From contig JBCBSS010000034.1 in assembly GCA_039819065.1 (NCBI GenBank), positions 1 to 54,238 on the forward strand: 54,238 bases of DNA, in the 5' to 3' direction. A program made the position numbers and the translations under genes. Each line of letters begins with the position of its first letter. The stretch's first letter is position 1. Source of the stretch: JBCBSS01 sp039819065 (GTDB lineage Bacteria > Bacteroidota > Bacteroidia > Cytophagales > Cyclobacteriaceae). This document shows positions 7,834-17,349 of the stretch, piece after piece. Under the pieces are notes generated by a model. The model worked only from the letters and a program-made list of their open reading frames with translations, ran no database searches and had not been told where the DNA came from.

Positions 7834-10437
7834 CTACTCTTCCTTTAAGCAATCCACTGGATTAACATTGGCTGCTTTACTGGTCTGCAGACTCACCGTA
7901 AACCATGCAATAAATATGGCTAGCAAACCTGTACCCGCAAAGAACCACCATTGTAGATCTATTCTGAAGGCAAAATTTGCTAGCCATTGGTCAATAGCAA
8001 AGTAGCTGATCGGCAGTGCGATAAGAATGGCGACCAAAACCATCTTAGTGAAATCGCCGGTTAGAAGATAAATTATTCTAAATGTTCCGGCTCCCAGGAT
8101 TTTCCGAATGCCAATTTCTTTAAGCCTGCGTTCAGCGGTAAAAGCTGCAAGGCCAAATAATCCCAGGCAGGAGATAAGTATGGCCAACCCAGCGAAGTAT
8201 TTTGATAAGGAAGCTACACGGCGCTCAGCCACATATTGAGACTGGTATTTGGTATCCAGAAACGTATAATCTAAAGAAAACCCTGGATTGTATTTTGTAT
8301 AAAAACTTTGAATACTATTAATCGTCTCTTGTTCCCGCCCTGCCTTGATCTTAACCATGAATTTATCTGTGAACTCTGGTTTAAAGAGCATCATAGAAGG
8401 CTTAACCGTGGTATGAAGTGACTCAAAATTAAAATCTTGAACCACCCCAATGATCTCGTAATTCTTACCCCAAAAACGAATGCTTTTGCCCACCGGGTCC
8501 TCTAATCCCATGTGTGCAATGGCTTTTTGATTAAATATGGCTTTTGAGTCCTCTGCATTAAACGCTCTGGAAAAACTCCTTCCCTCCACCATTTGCATTC
8601 CGAGCATTTCTATCATTTCATGATAAACGCCAACTAACTCGAAATGAGTATTGTCATCTGGGTCCTTACCTTCCCAGTGATATCCATACACTCCCCAACT
8701 ATGACCCGACAATTGATGAGAGGTACTCGAGGCATTGATTACTCCTGGTAATTGCTTCAGCTCCTGCACGAATGTTTCTAGTTGATCTTCCTTTTCTGGT
8801 ATGCCTTCCCGGTCGAATACAATAATGTTATCCTTTTCAAATCCCAGGTGCTTGTTTTGAACAAATTCAACCTGTTTATAAACTACAATTACAGCTACGA
8901 TCAAGATAATAGAAATGGCGAATTGAAATATCACCAACCCCTTACGAGCCCATGTTTCACCTGCCCCGGCGACAAGTTTTCCTTTCAGCATAGCGATTGA
9001 GCTAAAGCCAGAAAGATATAGCGCAGGATAACTACCAGAGATCAGCCCCGTCAATAAGACTATGATTAATATTGAAGTCAATAAGTTGCCGTCGAAAGCC
9101 AGAGTCAGGTGTTTACCTGTGATTTCATTATACTGAGGCAGGAGTATCCATACCATTAGCGCAGCAATGCACATTGAAAATAATGCGATGATGGTCGATT
9201 CACTTAGATATTGATAAATGAGAGACCATCGGCTAGCGCCATTTGCTTTCTTTATCCCTACCTCTTTCATTCGCCGCGCAGCCTTGGCAGTAGATAAATT
9301 CATAAAATTGATACAAGCGATCAAAAGAATGAATATCGCAACGGTTGAGAATAATCTGACATAGCTAATCCGTCCACCCGACTGTACCGCACCCTCGTAT
9401 TTTCCATATAGATATCGGTCTGAGTATTTGGCCAGGAAAGGTGTGCGGAAGCGTTTGGTTTTTTCTCTTTTCTTTTGGACGTAGTCTGCAATTTTCTCAT
9501 TAAAGGCTTTTACATCTACACCTGGTTTTAATTTCACAAATGCATGAGCCGGGGTGCTTCCCCATGATAGCACACGATCATCCTGAGCGGCGTATTCCTC
9601 GAAGGAAAGCACAAAATCGAATTGGTGGGAGGACTGACCTGAAGGTATACTGTAGACCCCTGAGACATGATATGATGCTTCATGATCTAGTTCGATGGAT
9701 TTTCCAATAACGCCACTGATGGTGCCGAACAGCCTCAAAGCGAGGTCTTCAGATACCAGTATACTGGCGCTTTTCGACCAAATATGCTCTCTTTGTCCTT
9801 CAATAATTGGATATGAAAAAATGCTGAAATAGTCCTTGCTCACATGTCGTCCGTCCACCTTAAGGTTTTTGTTTTCCACAGACAAGGTGGCATTATCTAT
9901 ATGGTCCAATACGGTAGCTGCATATTCGACCTCAGGCATTTCCTCTGCCAGGGATTCAGCCATACCACCTGAAGTTGTTTCGCCAACCCTTAAGCCTATT
10001 GGCTCATCAAATATTTCCAATACTTGAAATATACGATCGTCATCCGCATGGAATTTATCCATTTTCAACTCATCTATCACCCATAGGTAGATAAGAATTG
10101 AACAGGCAAGGCCTGTAGAAAGCCCTAATAGATTAATGAAGAAAGTCACTTTATTACGACTGTAATTGCGATAAGTGAGCAAGATGTTATGTCGTATCAT
10201 AGCTGTTCTATTTGAGTTTTGACCTATCTTAAATGCTTTAATGAATTCTGGTCTGAAATGACCTAATACACTCCAGCGGAATTTCCTTCTGGCTTGGGAA
10301 GGCGATTGTTCATATTGCTTCTCGAAGACTTCAATAAGATCCCCCTCTACCTCTTCAAGGTAGTCTTCACGGCAGAACCAGCGAAGAAATTGTAGCGCTC
10401 GCTTAGGTGGTGAGATTCTATTCATTCCGAAGCGCAT
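7834..10437 (-). CDS. FtsX/MacB-type ABC permease, second of three
   Basis: The 867-aa paralogue has the same order as its neighbours: permease-prefix domain, helix, PCD, FtsX cluster with 'ARRMKEVGIKKANGA', second PCD and terminal FtsX cluster with 'ERRLKEIGIRKILGAG'. ATG 10437 gives a 20-bp overlap with the upstream gene; ATG 10425 (MNRISPP) better matches the paralogues' N-terminus and may be the real start, overlapping by 8 bp. It is closer in sequence to the third permease than to the first, so the pair 5205-10437 looks like a more recent duplication. Confidence 0.9.
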   Translation of the reverse strand: MRFGMNRISPPKRALQFLRWFCREDYLEEVEGDLIEVFEKQYEQSPSQARRKFRWSVLGHFRPEFIKAFKIGQNSNRTAMIRHNILLTYRNYSRNKVTFFINLLGLSTGLACSILIYLWVIDELKMDKFHADDDRIFQVLEIFDEPIGLRVGETTSGGMAESLAEEMPEVEYAATVLDHIDNATLSVENKNLKVDGRHVSKDYFSIFSYPIIEGQREHIWSKSASILVSEDLALRLFGTISGVIGKSIELDHEASYHVSGVYSIPSGQSSHQFDFVLSFEEYAAQDDRVLSWGSTPAHAFVKLKPGVDVKAFNEKIADYVQKKREKTKRFRTPFLAKYSDRYLYGKYEGAVQSGGRISYVRLFSTVAIFILLIACINFMNLSTAKAARRMKEVGIKKANGASRWSLIYQYLSESTIIALFSMCIAALMVWILLPQYNEITGKHLTLAFDGNLLTSILIIVLLTGLISGSYPALYLSGFSSIAMLKGKLVAGAGETWARKGLVIFQFAISIILIVAVIVVYKQVEFVQNKHLGFEKDNIIVFDREGIPEKEDQLETFVQELKQLPGVINASSTSHQLSGHSWGVYGYHWEGKDPDDNTHFELVGVYHEMIEMLGMQMVEGRSFSRAFNAEDSKAIFNQKAIAHMGLEDPVGKSIRFWGKNYEIIGVVQDFNFESLHTTVKPSMMLFKPEFTDKFMVKIKAGREQETINSIQSFYTKYNPGFSLDYTFLDTKYQSQYVAERRVASLSKYFAGLAILISCLGLFGLAAFTAERRLKEIGIRKILGAGTFRIIYLLTGDFTKMVLVAILIALPISYFAIDQWLANFAFRIDLQWWFFAGTGLLAIFIAWFTVSLQTSKAANVNPVDCLKEE

Positions 10438-13057
10438 TAACTGGATTGGAGAAAGCTGCCTTTATGGATTGATAACTTATGGAAAGCAAGGCAATGACCG
10501 CCGCTAAGACCCCTGCCATGACGAAAATCCACCAGGTCGGTTCAATGCCGTAGGCAAACTGATTAAGCCACTTTTTCATGGCATACCAGGCAACAGGCCA
10601 GGCAATGCCATTGGCAAGTAAAAGGATAAAAAGGGTCTCTTTGCTTAATAAAGTCAGTATTTGCCCCCAAGAAGCGCCTAACACTTTTCTGATCCCAATT
10701 TCCTTCACACGCTGCAGCGCATTAAAGGTAGCCAAGCCAAATAAGCCAATGGTAGCGATGAAAATGGCTAATGCCGCAAAGATGAGCAAGAGCTTACTTT
10801 GTCGTTGTTCAGTTGTATAAAGCTGCTCGTATCGGTCATTCAAAAAACTGTATTGGAATGATTCATGCGGCACAAATTTCTGCCAAATGCTTTCCAGGTG
10901 GCCTATTACTTCAGCAATATCTCGTGTAGCTATTTGTACAGATATATGGTTATAATGTGGCCCTATATGAAAAACAACTGGCGCGATAGATTCATGCAAT
11001 GATTCAAAGTGAAAGTCTTTTGCCACACCGATTATTGTGCCTTTGACTGATCCGTTTTGAATCACTTTTCCGATAGCTTCTTCGTTGGTCCACCCTATCA
11101 TTTCAGCCGCAGACTCATTAATGATAAATGCTAGTGAATCATCCGATTTGATCTCTTCTGAAAAGCTTCTACCGCTGGCCAAAGGGACTTGATAGGTATC
11201 AAAAAAGTTGTAGTCAACACGCACATCTTTAACGATCATCTGCGTAGTGACTAAACTGTCTCCTTGCTGCACTGATGTTCCCTGGTAGTCCAGCAACTTT
11301 CCCGTCGGGATAAGGCTAGAACGTGTGGCATTTTTTATGAAGCTGTGCTTAGTAAGATCGTGGTAGACCGATTCGTAATTATTGGCGAACTCTTCATGAT
11401 AATCAACCCTTACAATTTGGTCTTTAGCATAACCTAACTCGCTGGTTTTGAGAAAATCCAACTGCTGGTAAACTACTACCGTAGCGATCATTATGACGAT
11501 AGAAAGCGTAAACTGTACAATGACCAAGCTTCGTCTTACGCCGCTATTCCCTTTCACCGACCCGGCTTGTTGTTTTAATATCTTAATCGTCTTCAGGCGA
11601 GAAATAACCAATGCCGGATAGAAACCTGCTACTAATCCTATAAGTAAGACGAATCCAATGCCCACTAAAATGCTGACCGGATTGATGTATGTAGCTAATT
11701 GAATGGATTTTCCGGCAAACTCGTTCAACCACGGCAGGCAAATGGAAGTTAAAACGATAGCCAAAATAAAACTAACCAATGCCACCAATATGGACTCACT
11801 CAAGTGTTGTGCTACCAATTGCTGGCGTAACGCACCTATTGCTTTACGGAGTCCTACCTCTTTACCCCTGGTAGTCGCCCGGGCTGTTGTCAAATTGATG
11901 AAATTGAAGCTAGCGATCAAAAGCAAAAACAGGCCAATAGCACCCATTATATACACATGATTGATATTTGCATTGGGCTCAACTTCGTGGTCCAACTGAG
12001 AGCGCAAATGAATCGCTGTTAAAGGTTGAAGAAACAAATTGGTCCAGGTGCTTGGTTTAGCGCTGCCCACCCTCATATGTTTATCCAGAAAGTCGGGAAA
12101 TTGGGCTTGGGTCTTCTCAACATCGAATTGATCATTGACCAAAACATAGGTACTAAAATCATTATTCCCCCAACTGGATTCGAGTCGTTTTCTACCGTAT
12201 ACCTCCTCGTCATTGAGTGTGCTGAATGCCACCAGCAAATCAGGGTGCCAATGTGATTGGGTTGGGAAAGCTTCATATACCCCGATAATTTCGAGATACT
12301 TCCCTTCCAACTTTAATTGCTTTCCTATCACATCCAAAGTACCAAAGTATCGACGGGCCATGGCATCCGAAACCAGCATGGTATAAGGGTTTTCCAGGAG
12401 CGTCTGCTCCTCACCTGATAGCATAGGAATATCAAAAACGGTAAAAATCGAAGGTTCTGCATAGAAAGGATGCGCTACATTGATAGGCTTATCAGGAGTA
12501 CCATTGCCTTCCACAATGCTCAGTGAACTGTAAACCTTATGCGTTCGGGCTACTTCCGAAATGTCAGGGAAATCATTCTTCAATAAAGGGCCGAAAGGAG
12601 GCGCAACCAGCCCCAAGTGGAGCGTTTCGCTACCATCAGATGACAGGAAGTTGCGAGTAACTCTATATATATTATCGGCATTCTTATGGTACCGGTCATA
12701 GCTTAGCTCATCCGAAATAAACAGCGTGATCAGTAGAGTACCCGTCAAAGCCAAGGCCAATCCAGATACATTAATGCCACTTATTAATCGGTTACGGATA
12801 AATAAGCGTAAAGCGATGATGAAATAATTTCTAAACATGCCATGATTGATTAGCTGGGGGCTTTTGAATGATTTTATATAATCTGGCCTGAAGTGCCGTA
12901 AAACTTGCCACCAAAAACTTCGGGCAGCCTTTTTAGGGTTTTCCTGAAATCGCTTCTCGAAAATCTCAATTAAGTCCCCTTCTATTTCATCGAGATAGTC
13001 TTCACGACAGAACCAGCGCAAGAATTTAATGGCGTTATTTGGAGGAGTGGACTTCAA
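10418..13057 (-). CDS. FtsX/MacB-type ABC permease, first of three
   Basis: The 879-aa protein opens with the permease-prefix block (FLRWFCREDYLDEIEGDLIE) and shows two PCD/FtsX units, with 'TRGKEVGLRKAIGALR' in the first helix cluster and 'QRVKEIGIRKVLGAS' in the second. It is the most divergent of the three. Its start is TTG at 13057-13055, overlapping the padR stop codon (TTGA), which indicates translational coupling to the regulator. The partner ATPase must be encoded elsewhere. Confidence 0.9.
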   Translation of the reverse strand: MKSTPPNNAIKFLRWFCREDYLDEIEGDLIEIFEKRFQENPKKAARSFWWQVLRHFRPDYIKSFKSPQLINHGMFRNYFIIALRLFIRNRLISGINVSGLALALTGTLLITLFISDELSYDRYHKNADNIYRVTRNFLSSDGSETLHLGLVAPPFGPLLKNDFPDISEVARTHKVYSSLSIVEGNGTPDKPINVAHPFYAEPSIFTVFDIPMLSGEEQTLLENPYTMLVSDAMARRYFGTLDVIGKQLKLEGKYLEIIGVYEAFPTQSHWHPDLLVAFSTLNDEEVYGRKRLESSWGNNDFSTYVLVNDQFDVEKTQAQFPDFLDKHMRVGSAKPSTWTNLFLQPLTAIHLRSQLDHEVEPNANINHVYIMGAIGLFLLLIASFNFINLTTARATTRGKEVGLRKAIGALRQQLVAQHLSESILVALVSFILAIVLTSICLPWLNEFAGKSIQLATYINPVSILVGIGFVLLIGLVAGFYPALVISRLKTIKILKQQAGSVKGNSGVRRSLVIVQFTLSIVIMIATVVVYQQLDFLKTSELGYAKDQIVRVDYHEEFANNYESVYHDLTKHSFIKNATRSSLIPTGKLLDYQGTSVQQGDSLVTTQMIVKDVRVDYNFFDTYQVPLASGRSFSEEIKSDDSLAFIINESAAEMIGWTNEEAIGKVIQNGSVKGTIIGVAKDFHFESLHESIAPVVFHIGPHYNHISVQIATRDIAEVIGHLESIWQKFVPHESFQYSFLNDRYEQLYTTEQRQSKLLLIFAALAIFIATIGLFGLATFNALQRVKEIGIRKVLGASWGQILTLLSKETLFILLLANGIAWPVAWYAMKKWLNQFAYGIEPTWWIFVMAGVLAAVIALLSISYQSIKAAFSNPVNALRNE

Positions 13058-13380
13058 CCGAATGATATCTTAGGAATCTGTTGGTATAGATCCGTACGTA
13101 CAGCATATTGTTGATCCAGCGCTTCTTTGCCAAAAGCCGTAATCACGTAGAATTTTTTCCTTCTACCGCCGCGCTCACCCGTAATACCGCCAAACCTGGA
13201 TTTTACAAACCCCTTCTCTTCCATCCGCTTCAAAGCCACATGTATGGCGCTGATGTTGATCTTTTTTGAAAGTTTGGTTTCTAAACCTTCCATTATGGCA
13301 ACCCCATATGCCTCATCATGCAATGCAGCCACCATGAGCAAAACAAGCTCTTCAAATTCACCTAATGATGGTACTTTCAT
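13054..13380 (-). CDS. PadR-family transcriptional regulator
   Basis: The 108-aa winged-helix protein matches PadR: N-terminal 'LGEFEELVLLMVAALHDEAYGVAIME' helix pair, recognition segment 'ISAIHVALKRMEEKGFVKSR' and the wing 'GERGGRRKKFYVITAFGKEAL'. It is the first gene of the operon with three permeases, the standard arrangement in which PadR represses permease-prefix transporters. The 108-aa length is that of the minimal class with a short C-terminal dimerisation helix. A 13-bp perfect inverted repeat starts 10 bp upstream and is its likely operator. Confidence 0.92.
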   Translation of the reverse strand: MKVPSLGEFEELVLLMVAALHDEAYGVAIMEGLETKLSKKINISAIHVALKRMEEKGFVKSRFGGITGERGGRRKKFYVITAFGKEALDQQYAVRTDLYQQIPKISFG

Positions 13381-13389
13381 CCGAAAACG

Positions 13390-13443
13390 ATTTACTTAAC
13401 AAACGTGAATATAATCAATTAGTTTTATAATTGTTAAGTAAAT
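13390..13443. promoter_or_regulatory. Candidate PadR operator: 13-bp perfect inverted repeat
   Basis: ATTTACTTAACAA (13390-13402) and its exact complement TTGTTAAGTAAAT (13431-13443) are separated by 28 AT-rich bases. They lie just upstream of the padR start (13380), where an autoregulatory operator would be expected. The spacer of about four helical turns centre to centre would place two dimers on the same DNA face. The rest of 13444-13687 shows no other structure. Confidence 0.55.
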
Positions 13444-13687
13444 GATTTTTGTTTTCAGAATGAGAAAGAAATAGAACAGTATCTGGTCAATATGTGGTGG
13501 CTGGAAATGCCAGATAGGAAAGATTAATCCGCAGCTAGAAAAAATAACCTTTTAAATATCGACCCGTTCAACATTGTTTAAGTGCAGAAACCACTAAAGG
13601 TGGTGGCCAGCTACCCCTGGTCTGCACAGCACTTGATGTACTCAACGTATAAGCACCTAAAACCGAAATCAAACATTAAGACCAATC

Positions 13688-14140
13688 ATGAAACAATTAG
13701 TTATCCTTACTGCATCTTTCTTCTCCCTTCTCTCCTTTTCTGTTAAAGCTCAAAGTCAACAAGACTCTTTAGACATTAAACAAGTAGCTCTAGACTATAT
13801 CGAATCTCAGCACAATGTAAACCCTGAACAATTTGAGCGTGCTGCCCATCCTAGAATGGTCAAGCGAACCTTTTGGACCAATGAGAAAACTGGTAAGGAA
13901 TATCTGGGAGAAACGTTTACTGATGCGATGATCCTGTTGGCTGAAACTTATAACCAGAAAGGAGATAAGTTTCCGGAAAACCCTAAAAAAGAAGTGATCA
14001 TCCTGGATATTTATGATAAAACCGCTTCCGTAAAACTCATAGCCGATGAGTGGATTGATTACATGCACATCGTCAAGCTGAATGGCAAATGGCAGCTGGT
14101 GAATGTATTGTGGCAATTCAATGATTCCGGCAAGCATTAA
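13688..14140 (+). CDS. Secreted NTF2-like / lumazine-binding-family protein
   Basis: The 150-aa protein has a signal peptide (1 to about 21, ending VKAQ) and a single cone-shaped NTF2-like domain of the 'putative lumazine-binding' type: 'VALDYIESQHNVNPEQFERAAHP' helix, 'KEVIILDIYDKTASVKLIADEWIDYMHIVKLNGKWQ' strand pair ending in the usual 'LVNVLW'. Family members are periplasmic in Bacteroidota and their ligands are not established. It lies 72 bp upstream of the sigma-factor gene, so co-transcription is possible. Confidence 0.75.
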   Translation: MKQLVILTASFFSLLSFSVKAQSQQDSLDIKQVALDYIESQHNVNPEQFERAAHPRMVKRTFWTNEKTGKEYLGETFTDAMILLAETYNQKGDKFPENPKKEVIILDIYDKTASVKLIADEWIDYMHIVKLNGKWQLVNVLWQFNDSGKH

Positions 14141-14212
14141 AAAAACTTGCCCCTATCTGTGACATTTTTCCATATTCTGCTACTAATAGAATAAAAGCAG
14201 TAGCTTCAGAAA

Positions 14213-14710
14213 TTGGAAAAGCATCACTTCCTTCAAATCGTAAACAACAACAGGGGTATCATCCGGAGCCTTTGTAAGATCTATTACGCCGATAGCGAAG
14301 ATCAAAAGGATACTTTTCAGGACATCATTCTTCAGCTCTGGAAATCGGTTGGCACTTTTCGCGGTGCATCTGAAATCAGCACCTGGATCTATCGGGTGAG
14401 CCTTAACACCATTCTAAACAAGAAAAGAAAAGGCCAGCGATCGATCTCTGTCGAGCCGCTAGACATGCAATTGAAGGATGTGCAAGTGGCAAAAGCGGAT
14501 GACAATGTCGAACTCCTTCACCTCATCATACAATCATTGAAGGATATCGACAAGGCGATTGTGGTGCTTTACCTGGAGGGCTATCGAAACAAAGAAATCG
14601 CAGAAATGCTAGAGCTGTCTTTGACCAATGTCACTACTCGCTTTAATCGCATAAAATCCCAGTTGAAAACGAAATTTAACGGCAAAGCTCATGCAACTAA
14701 ACGATCTTAG
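14213..14710 (+). CDS. ECF-type RNA polymerase sigma factor
   Basis: The 165-aa protein has sigma region 2 at about 10-75 ('DTFQDIILQLWKS', 'EISTWIYRVSLNTI') and region 4 at about 105-155 ('VVLYLEGYRNKEIAEMLELSLTNVTTRFNRIKSQL'). The start is TTG at 14213; no suitable ATG is in frame before region 2, and MEKHHFLQIV fits the family N-terminus. The last 20 bases overlap the next gene, which normally encodes the membrane partner of such sigma factors. Targets are unknown. Confidence 0.88.
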   Translation: MEKHHFLQIVNNNRGIIRSLCKIYYADSEDQKDTFQDIILQLWKSVGTFRGASEISTWIYRVSLNTILNKKRKGQRSISVEPLDMQLKDVQVAKADDNVELLHLIIQSLKDIDKAIVVLYLEGYRNKEIAEMLELSLTNVTTRFNRIKSQLKTKFNGKAHATKRS

Positions 14711-14879
14711 TTCGGCCTGGCAACAACTCAAACTTTTGAATGCTATAGAGCCCATAGCACCACAAGAACTGCTGTCAATCATTGAACCTTCAACGAGTCC
14801 GAACAAAACAAGGCTACAAAGGACTTGCTTATTCGCAGCCATGTTTGTCGTCATTACCATTTTCTGTCAGGGCGGGTGA
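14691..14879 (+). CDS. Short membrane protein, likely truncated sigma partner
   Basis: The 62-aa product (MQLNDLSSAWQQLKLL...) has the N-terminal signature of membrane proteins that follow ECF sigma factors in Bacteroidota: a soluble 'DLKxAWxxL' helix, a 40-residue linker and one membrane helix (LFAAMFVVITIFC). Such partners are usually longer and have further helices, so I read this as a truncated version. It overlaps the sigma gene by 20 bp, and its TGA stop overlaps the GTG start of lgt. A role in sequestering the sigma factor is inference. Confidence 0.55.
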   Translation: MQLNDLSSAWQQLKLLNAIEPIAPQELLSIIEPSTSPNKTRLQRTCLFAAMFVVITIFCQGG

Positions 14880-15700
14880 TTACACATATCATTTGGGATA
14901 TAAGCCCCAGCATATTTCCCGGGTTTGATCTACTAAGATGGTATAGCGTCTGTTGGGTAATAGGCATCATCATGGGATACAGCATCATGCTCAGCATTTA
15001 CAAAAGGGAGGGCATCCCCCCTATTGAGCTTGATAAGCTCACCACCTATTTAATGCTGGGAGCCATCATCGGCGCCCGATTGGGTCATGTTCTATTCTAC
15101 GACCCGGTCCATTACCTTGAGCATCCTATAGAAATTCTGCCCATTAGAATTGAGCCTACTTTTCAATTTACTGGTCTGGCCGGACTGGCCAGTCATGGAG
15201 GGGTACTGGCTGCGCTACTAGCTCTTTACTTTTACGATAGAAAATTCAAAAGAGGCTATTTGTGGCACTTAGATAGAATAGCCATAGCCGGAGCCGCACT
15301 AGGCGGGTTCATTAGGTTGGGTAATTTGATCAACTCTGAAATCATCGGAACTCCTACTGACCTGCCATGGGCTTTTATATTTGTCAAGGTGGATCAAATT
15401 CCCAGGCATCCAGCACAGCTTTACGAAGCGCTGTGCTACTTTCTAGTCAGTTTACTCCTGTATGCTGTCTGGAAATCAAGAAAGTGCTACAACAACAATG
15501 GATTCATCTTCGGGCTGGGAATCGTCCTAATATTCACACAGCGATTCCTGATCGAATTCATCAAAGAAAACCAAGTCTCTTTTGAAGAAGGTCTCACCCT
15601 GAATATGGGACAAACACTAAGTATCCCATTAGTCTTGGTTGGCGTATTAACCATGATTTGGAGTATAAAAAATTCTAAGACGGGCGATAAGATCAATTGA
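14876..15700 (+). CDS. lgt: Prolipoprotein diacylglyceryl transferase
   Basis: Lgt transfers diacylglycerol from phosphatidylglycerol to the lipobox cysteine of prolipoproteins in the inner membrane. The seven-helix protein carries the family motifs 'GARLGHVLFYDP', 'GLASHGGVL' and the signature GGFIRLGNLINSEIIG with the essential Arg and Asn, followed by 'RHPAQLYEA'. The open frame extends to 14825, but GTG 14876 is the better start: it gives the usual N-terminus (VITHIIWDISPSIF), 274 aa, and a GTGA overlap with the upstream stop. The upstream extension is just the other frame of the membrane stub. Confidence 0.93.
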   Translation: MITHIIWDISPSIFPGFDLLRWYSVCWVIGIIMGYSIMLSIYKREGIPPIELDKLTTYLMLGAIIGARLGHVLFYDPVHYLEHPIEILPIRIEPTFQFTGLAGLASHGGVLAALLALYFYDRKFKRGYLWHLDRIAIAGAALGGFIRLGNLINSEIIGTPTDLPWAFIFVKVDQIPRHPAQLYEALCYFLVSLLLYAVWKSRKCYNNNGFIFGLGIVLIFTQRFLIEFIKENQVSFEEGLTLNMGQTLSIPLVLVGVLTMIWSIKNSKTGDKIN

Positions 15701-15819
15701 CTTATCTGGTTATTTTCTCATTTCAATTAACAAAGGCTATATTGACCATCTAGAAACCATATATGCTCGTTGAGCTCGTTTTTTCATTAATACCCATTCT
15801 AACCTGAATTAGAAAATCC

Positions 15820-17349
15820 ATGAAAAGTATTATCGGCCTGGTGGTCCTGCTATTTCTTTTCGGCTGTCAAGGCATCCAGAAGCAACCTGTCCCAATAGAC
15901 CTGGAAGAACTTACGATTGGCAGCATTCATAAAGCCTATCAAAATCAAGAATACAACAGCCAGCAATTGGTAAAAGCGTACCTGGACCGGATAGCCAAAC
16001 TCGATTCCTCTGTCAATGCTATCACTTACATCAACCCAAACGCTTTACCGCTGGCCAAAGAATTAGATGAAGAATTTGCAAGAACCACTCAATTGAGGCC
16101 ATTACATGGGATCCCCATTATTGTCAAAGACAACATCAATGTGATAGGTATGCCAACTACAGCCGGTTCCAAAGCCCTTTTGAACTATTATCCAAAAGCC
16201 GATGCATTTATCATCAAAAAACTCAAGGAGGCAGGCGCCATCGTCCTGGCCAAGTCAAATATGGCCGAATGGGCATTTTCCCCAATGCATAGTGAAAGTT
16301 CTACTCATGGTACAACTAGAAACCCATATAATTTGGCCTACGTGCCAGCAGGTTCTAGTGGTGGAACGGCAGCATCAATTTCTACCAATATGGGCGTTGT
16401 TGGTTTGGGAACGGACACCGGCAATTCTATCAGAGGGCCATCTTCGCATTGCTCATTGGTAGGTTTCAGGACTACCTTGGGCTTGATCAGCAGAAGTGGC
16501 ATAGTGCCTCTCATGTTGAGAAATGATGTAGTTGGGCCTATGTGCCGTTCGGTTGAAGATGCGACCAGAATGATGGAAGTAATGGTGGGTTATGACGCTA
16601 CCGATCCTATTACTGAATATTCAAAAGGGAAAACCGCTAACAACTACACACAATACCTGGTTAAGAATGGATTGGAAGGGGCTAGAATCGGAGTACTGCG
16701 TGAGATAATGGATGACAATATTGATACGGAAATCAGGGATTTATTTGATAACGCCTTAAAAGAACTCCGTGATTTAGGCGCTGAAGTGGTTGATCCCATT
16801 GTTATACCAAATTTTAAGACGCTGAGCCAAGATCAATGGTGTAGTACTTTCAAAAATGACCTAGAGGCATTTTTACAGGAGTACGTAAAGTCGGATACGA
16901 TTCGAACCATCCAAGATATCATGCGGATTGGCTCTTCCACTGAGTTTCCTAAACAACGGCTTTCGCGCTATGCCAGTAAAACCGACAGATGGGGAAATAC
17001 CGAAATTGAATGTCTTGATGCCTATCAGGACACCTTGCGTATCGCATTCAGGGAGGCAATAAGGCATGTCATGGACTCGCTTAAACTGGATGCCATCGTT
17101 CATCCAACCTGGAATAATAGACCTGCCTTAATCGATAAATTTGAAGAGGAATACAAAGGGGATAATAACCAGGTAATAAGCCCTCATACCGGACAACCTG
17201 CCTTTACTGTTCCTATGGGATTTCTGAGCAACAATCTACCCGCCGGGATTCAATTCCTCGGTAGAATGTATGATGAGGGTACGCTCATCAAACTAGCTTA
17301 CGCTTATGAGCAAGGTACTTTACATAGAAAACCACCAGCACTTGATTAA
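15820..17349 (+). CDS. Amidase-signature-family lipoprotein
   Basis: The 509-aa protein has a lipobox (FLFGC, Cys16) and the full amidase signature. The Ser-cisSer-Lys triad is visible: Lys103 in VKDNINV, the cis-Ser in GSSGG (Ser179/180) and the nucleophile Ser203 in TDTGNSIRGPSS. Exported amidases of this type hydrolyse C-N amide bonds; the substrate cannot be told from sequence. Membrane anchoring via Lgt, encoded just upstream on the same strand, is a neat but probably coincidental link. It has its own 119-bp leader. Confidence 0.9.
   Translation: MKSIIGLVVLLFLFGCQGIQKQPVPIDLEELTIGSIHKAYQNQEYNSQQLVKAYLDRIAKLDSSVNAITYINPNALPLAKELDEEFARTTQLRPLHGIPIIVKDNINVIGMPTTAGSKALLNYYPKADAFIIKKLKEAGAIVLAKSNMAEWAFSPMHSESSTHGTTRNPYNLAYVPAGSSGGTAASISTNMGVVGLGTDTGNSIRGPSSHCSLVGFRTTLGLISRSGIVPLMLRNDVVGPMCRSVEDATRMMEVMVGYDATDPITEYSKGKTANNYTQYLVKNGLEGARIGVLREIMDDNIDTEIRDLFDNALKELRDLGAEVVDPIVIPNFKTLSQDQWCSTFKNDLEAFLQEYVKSDTIRTIQDIMRIGSSTEFPKQRLSRYASKTDRWGNTEIECLDAYQDTLRIAFREAIRHVMDSLKLDAIVHPTWNNRPALIDKFEEEYKGDNNQVISPHTGQPAFTVPMGFLSNNLPAGIQFLGRMYDEGTLIKLAYAYEQGTLHRKPPALD

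Noticed and set aside
14825..14875. Upstream extension of lgt
   Set aside because: It is the shifted frame of the membrane stub; the conserved Lgt N-terminus begins at GTG 14876.
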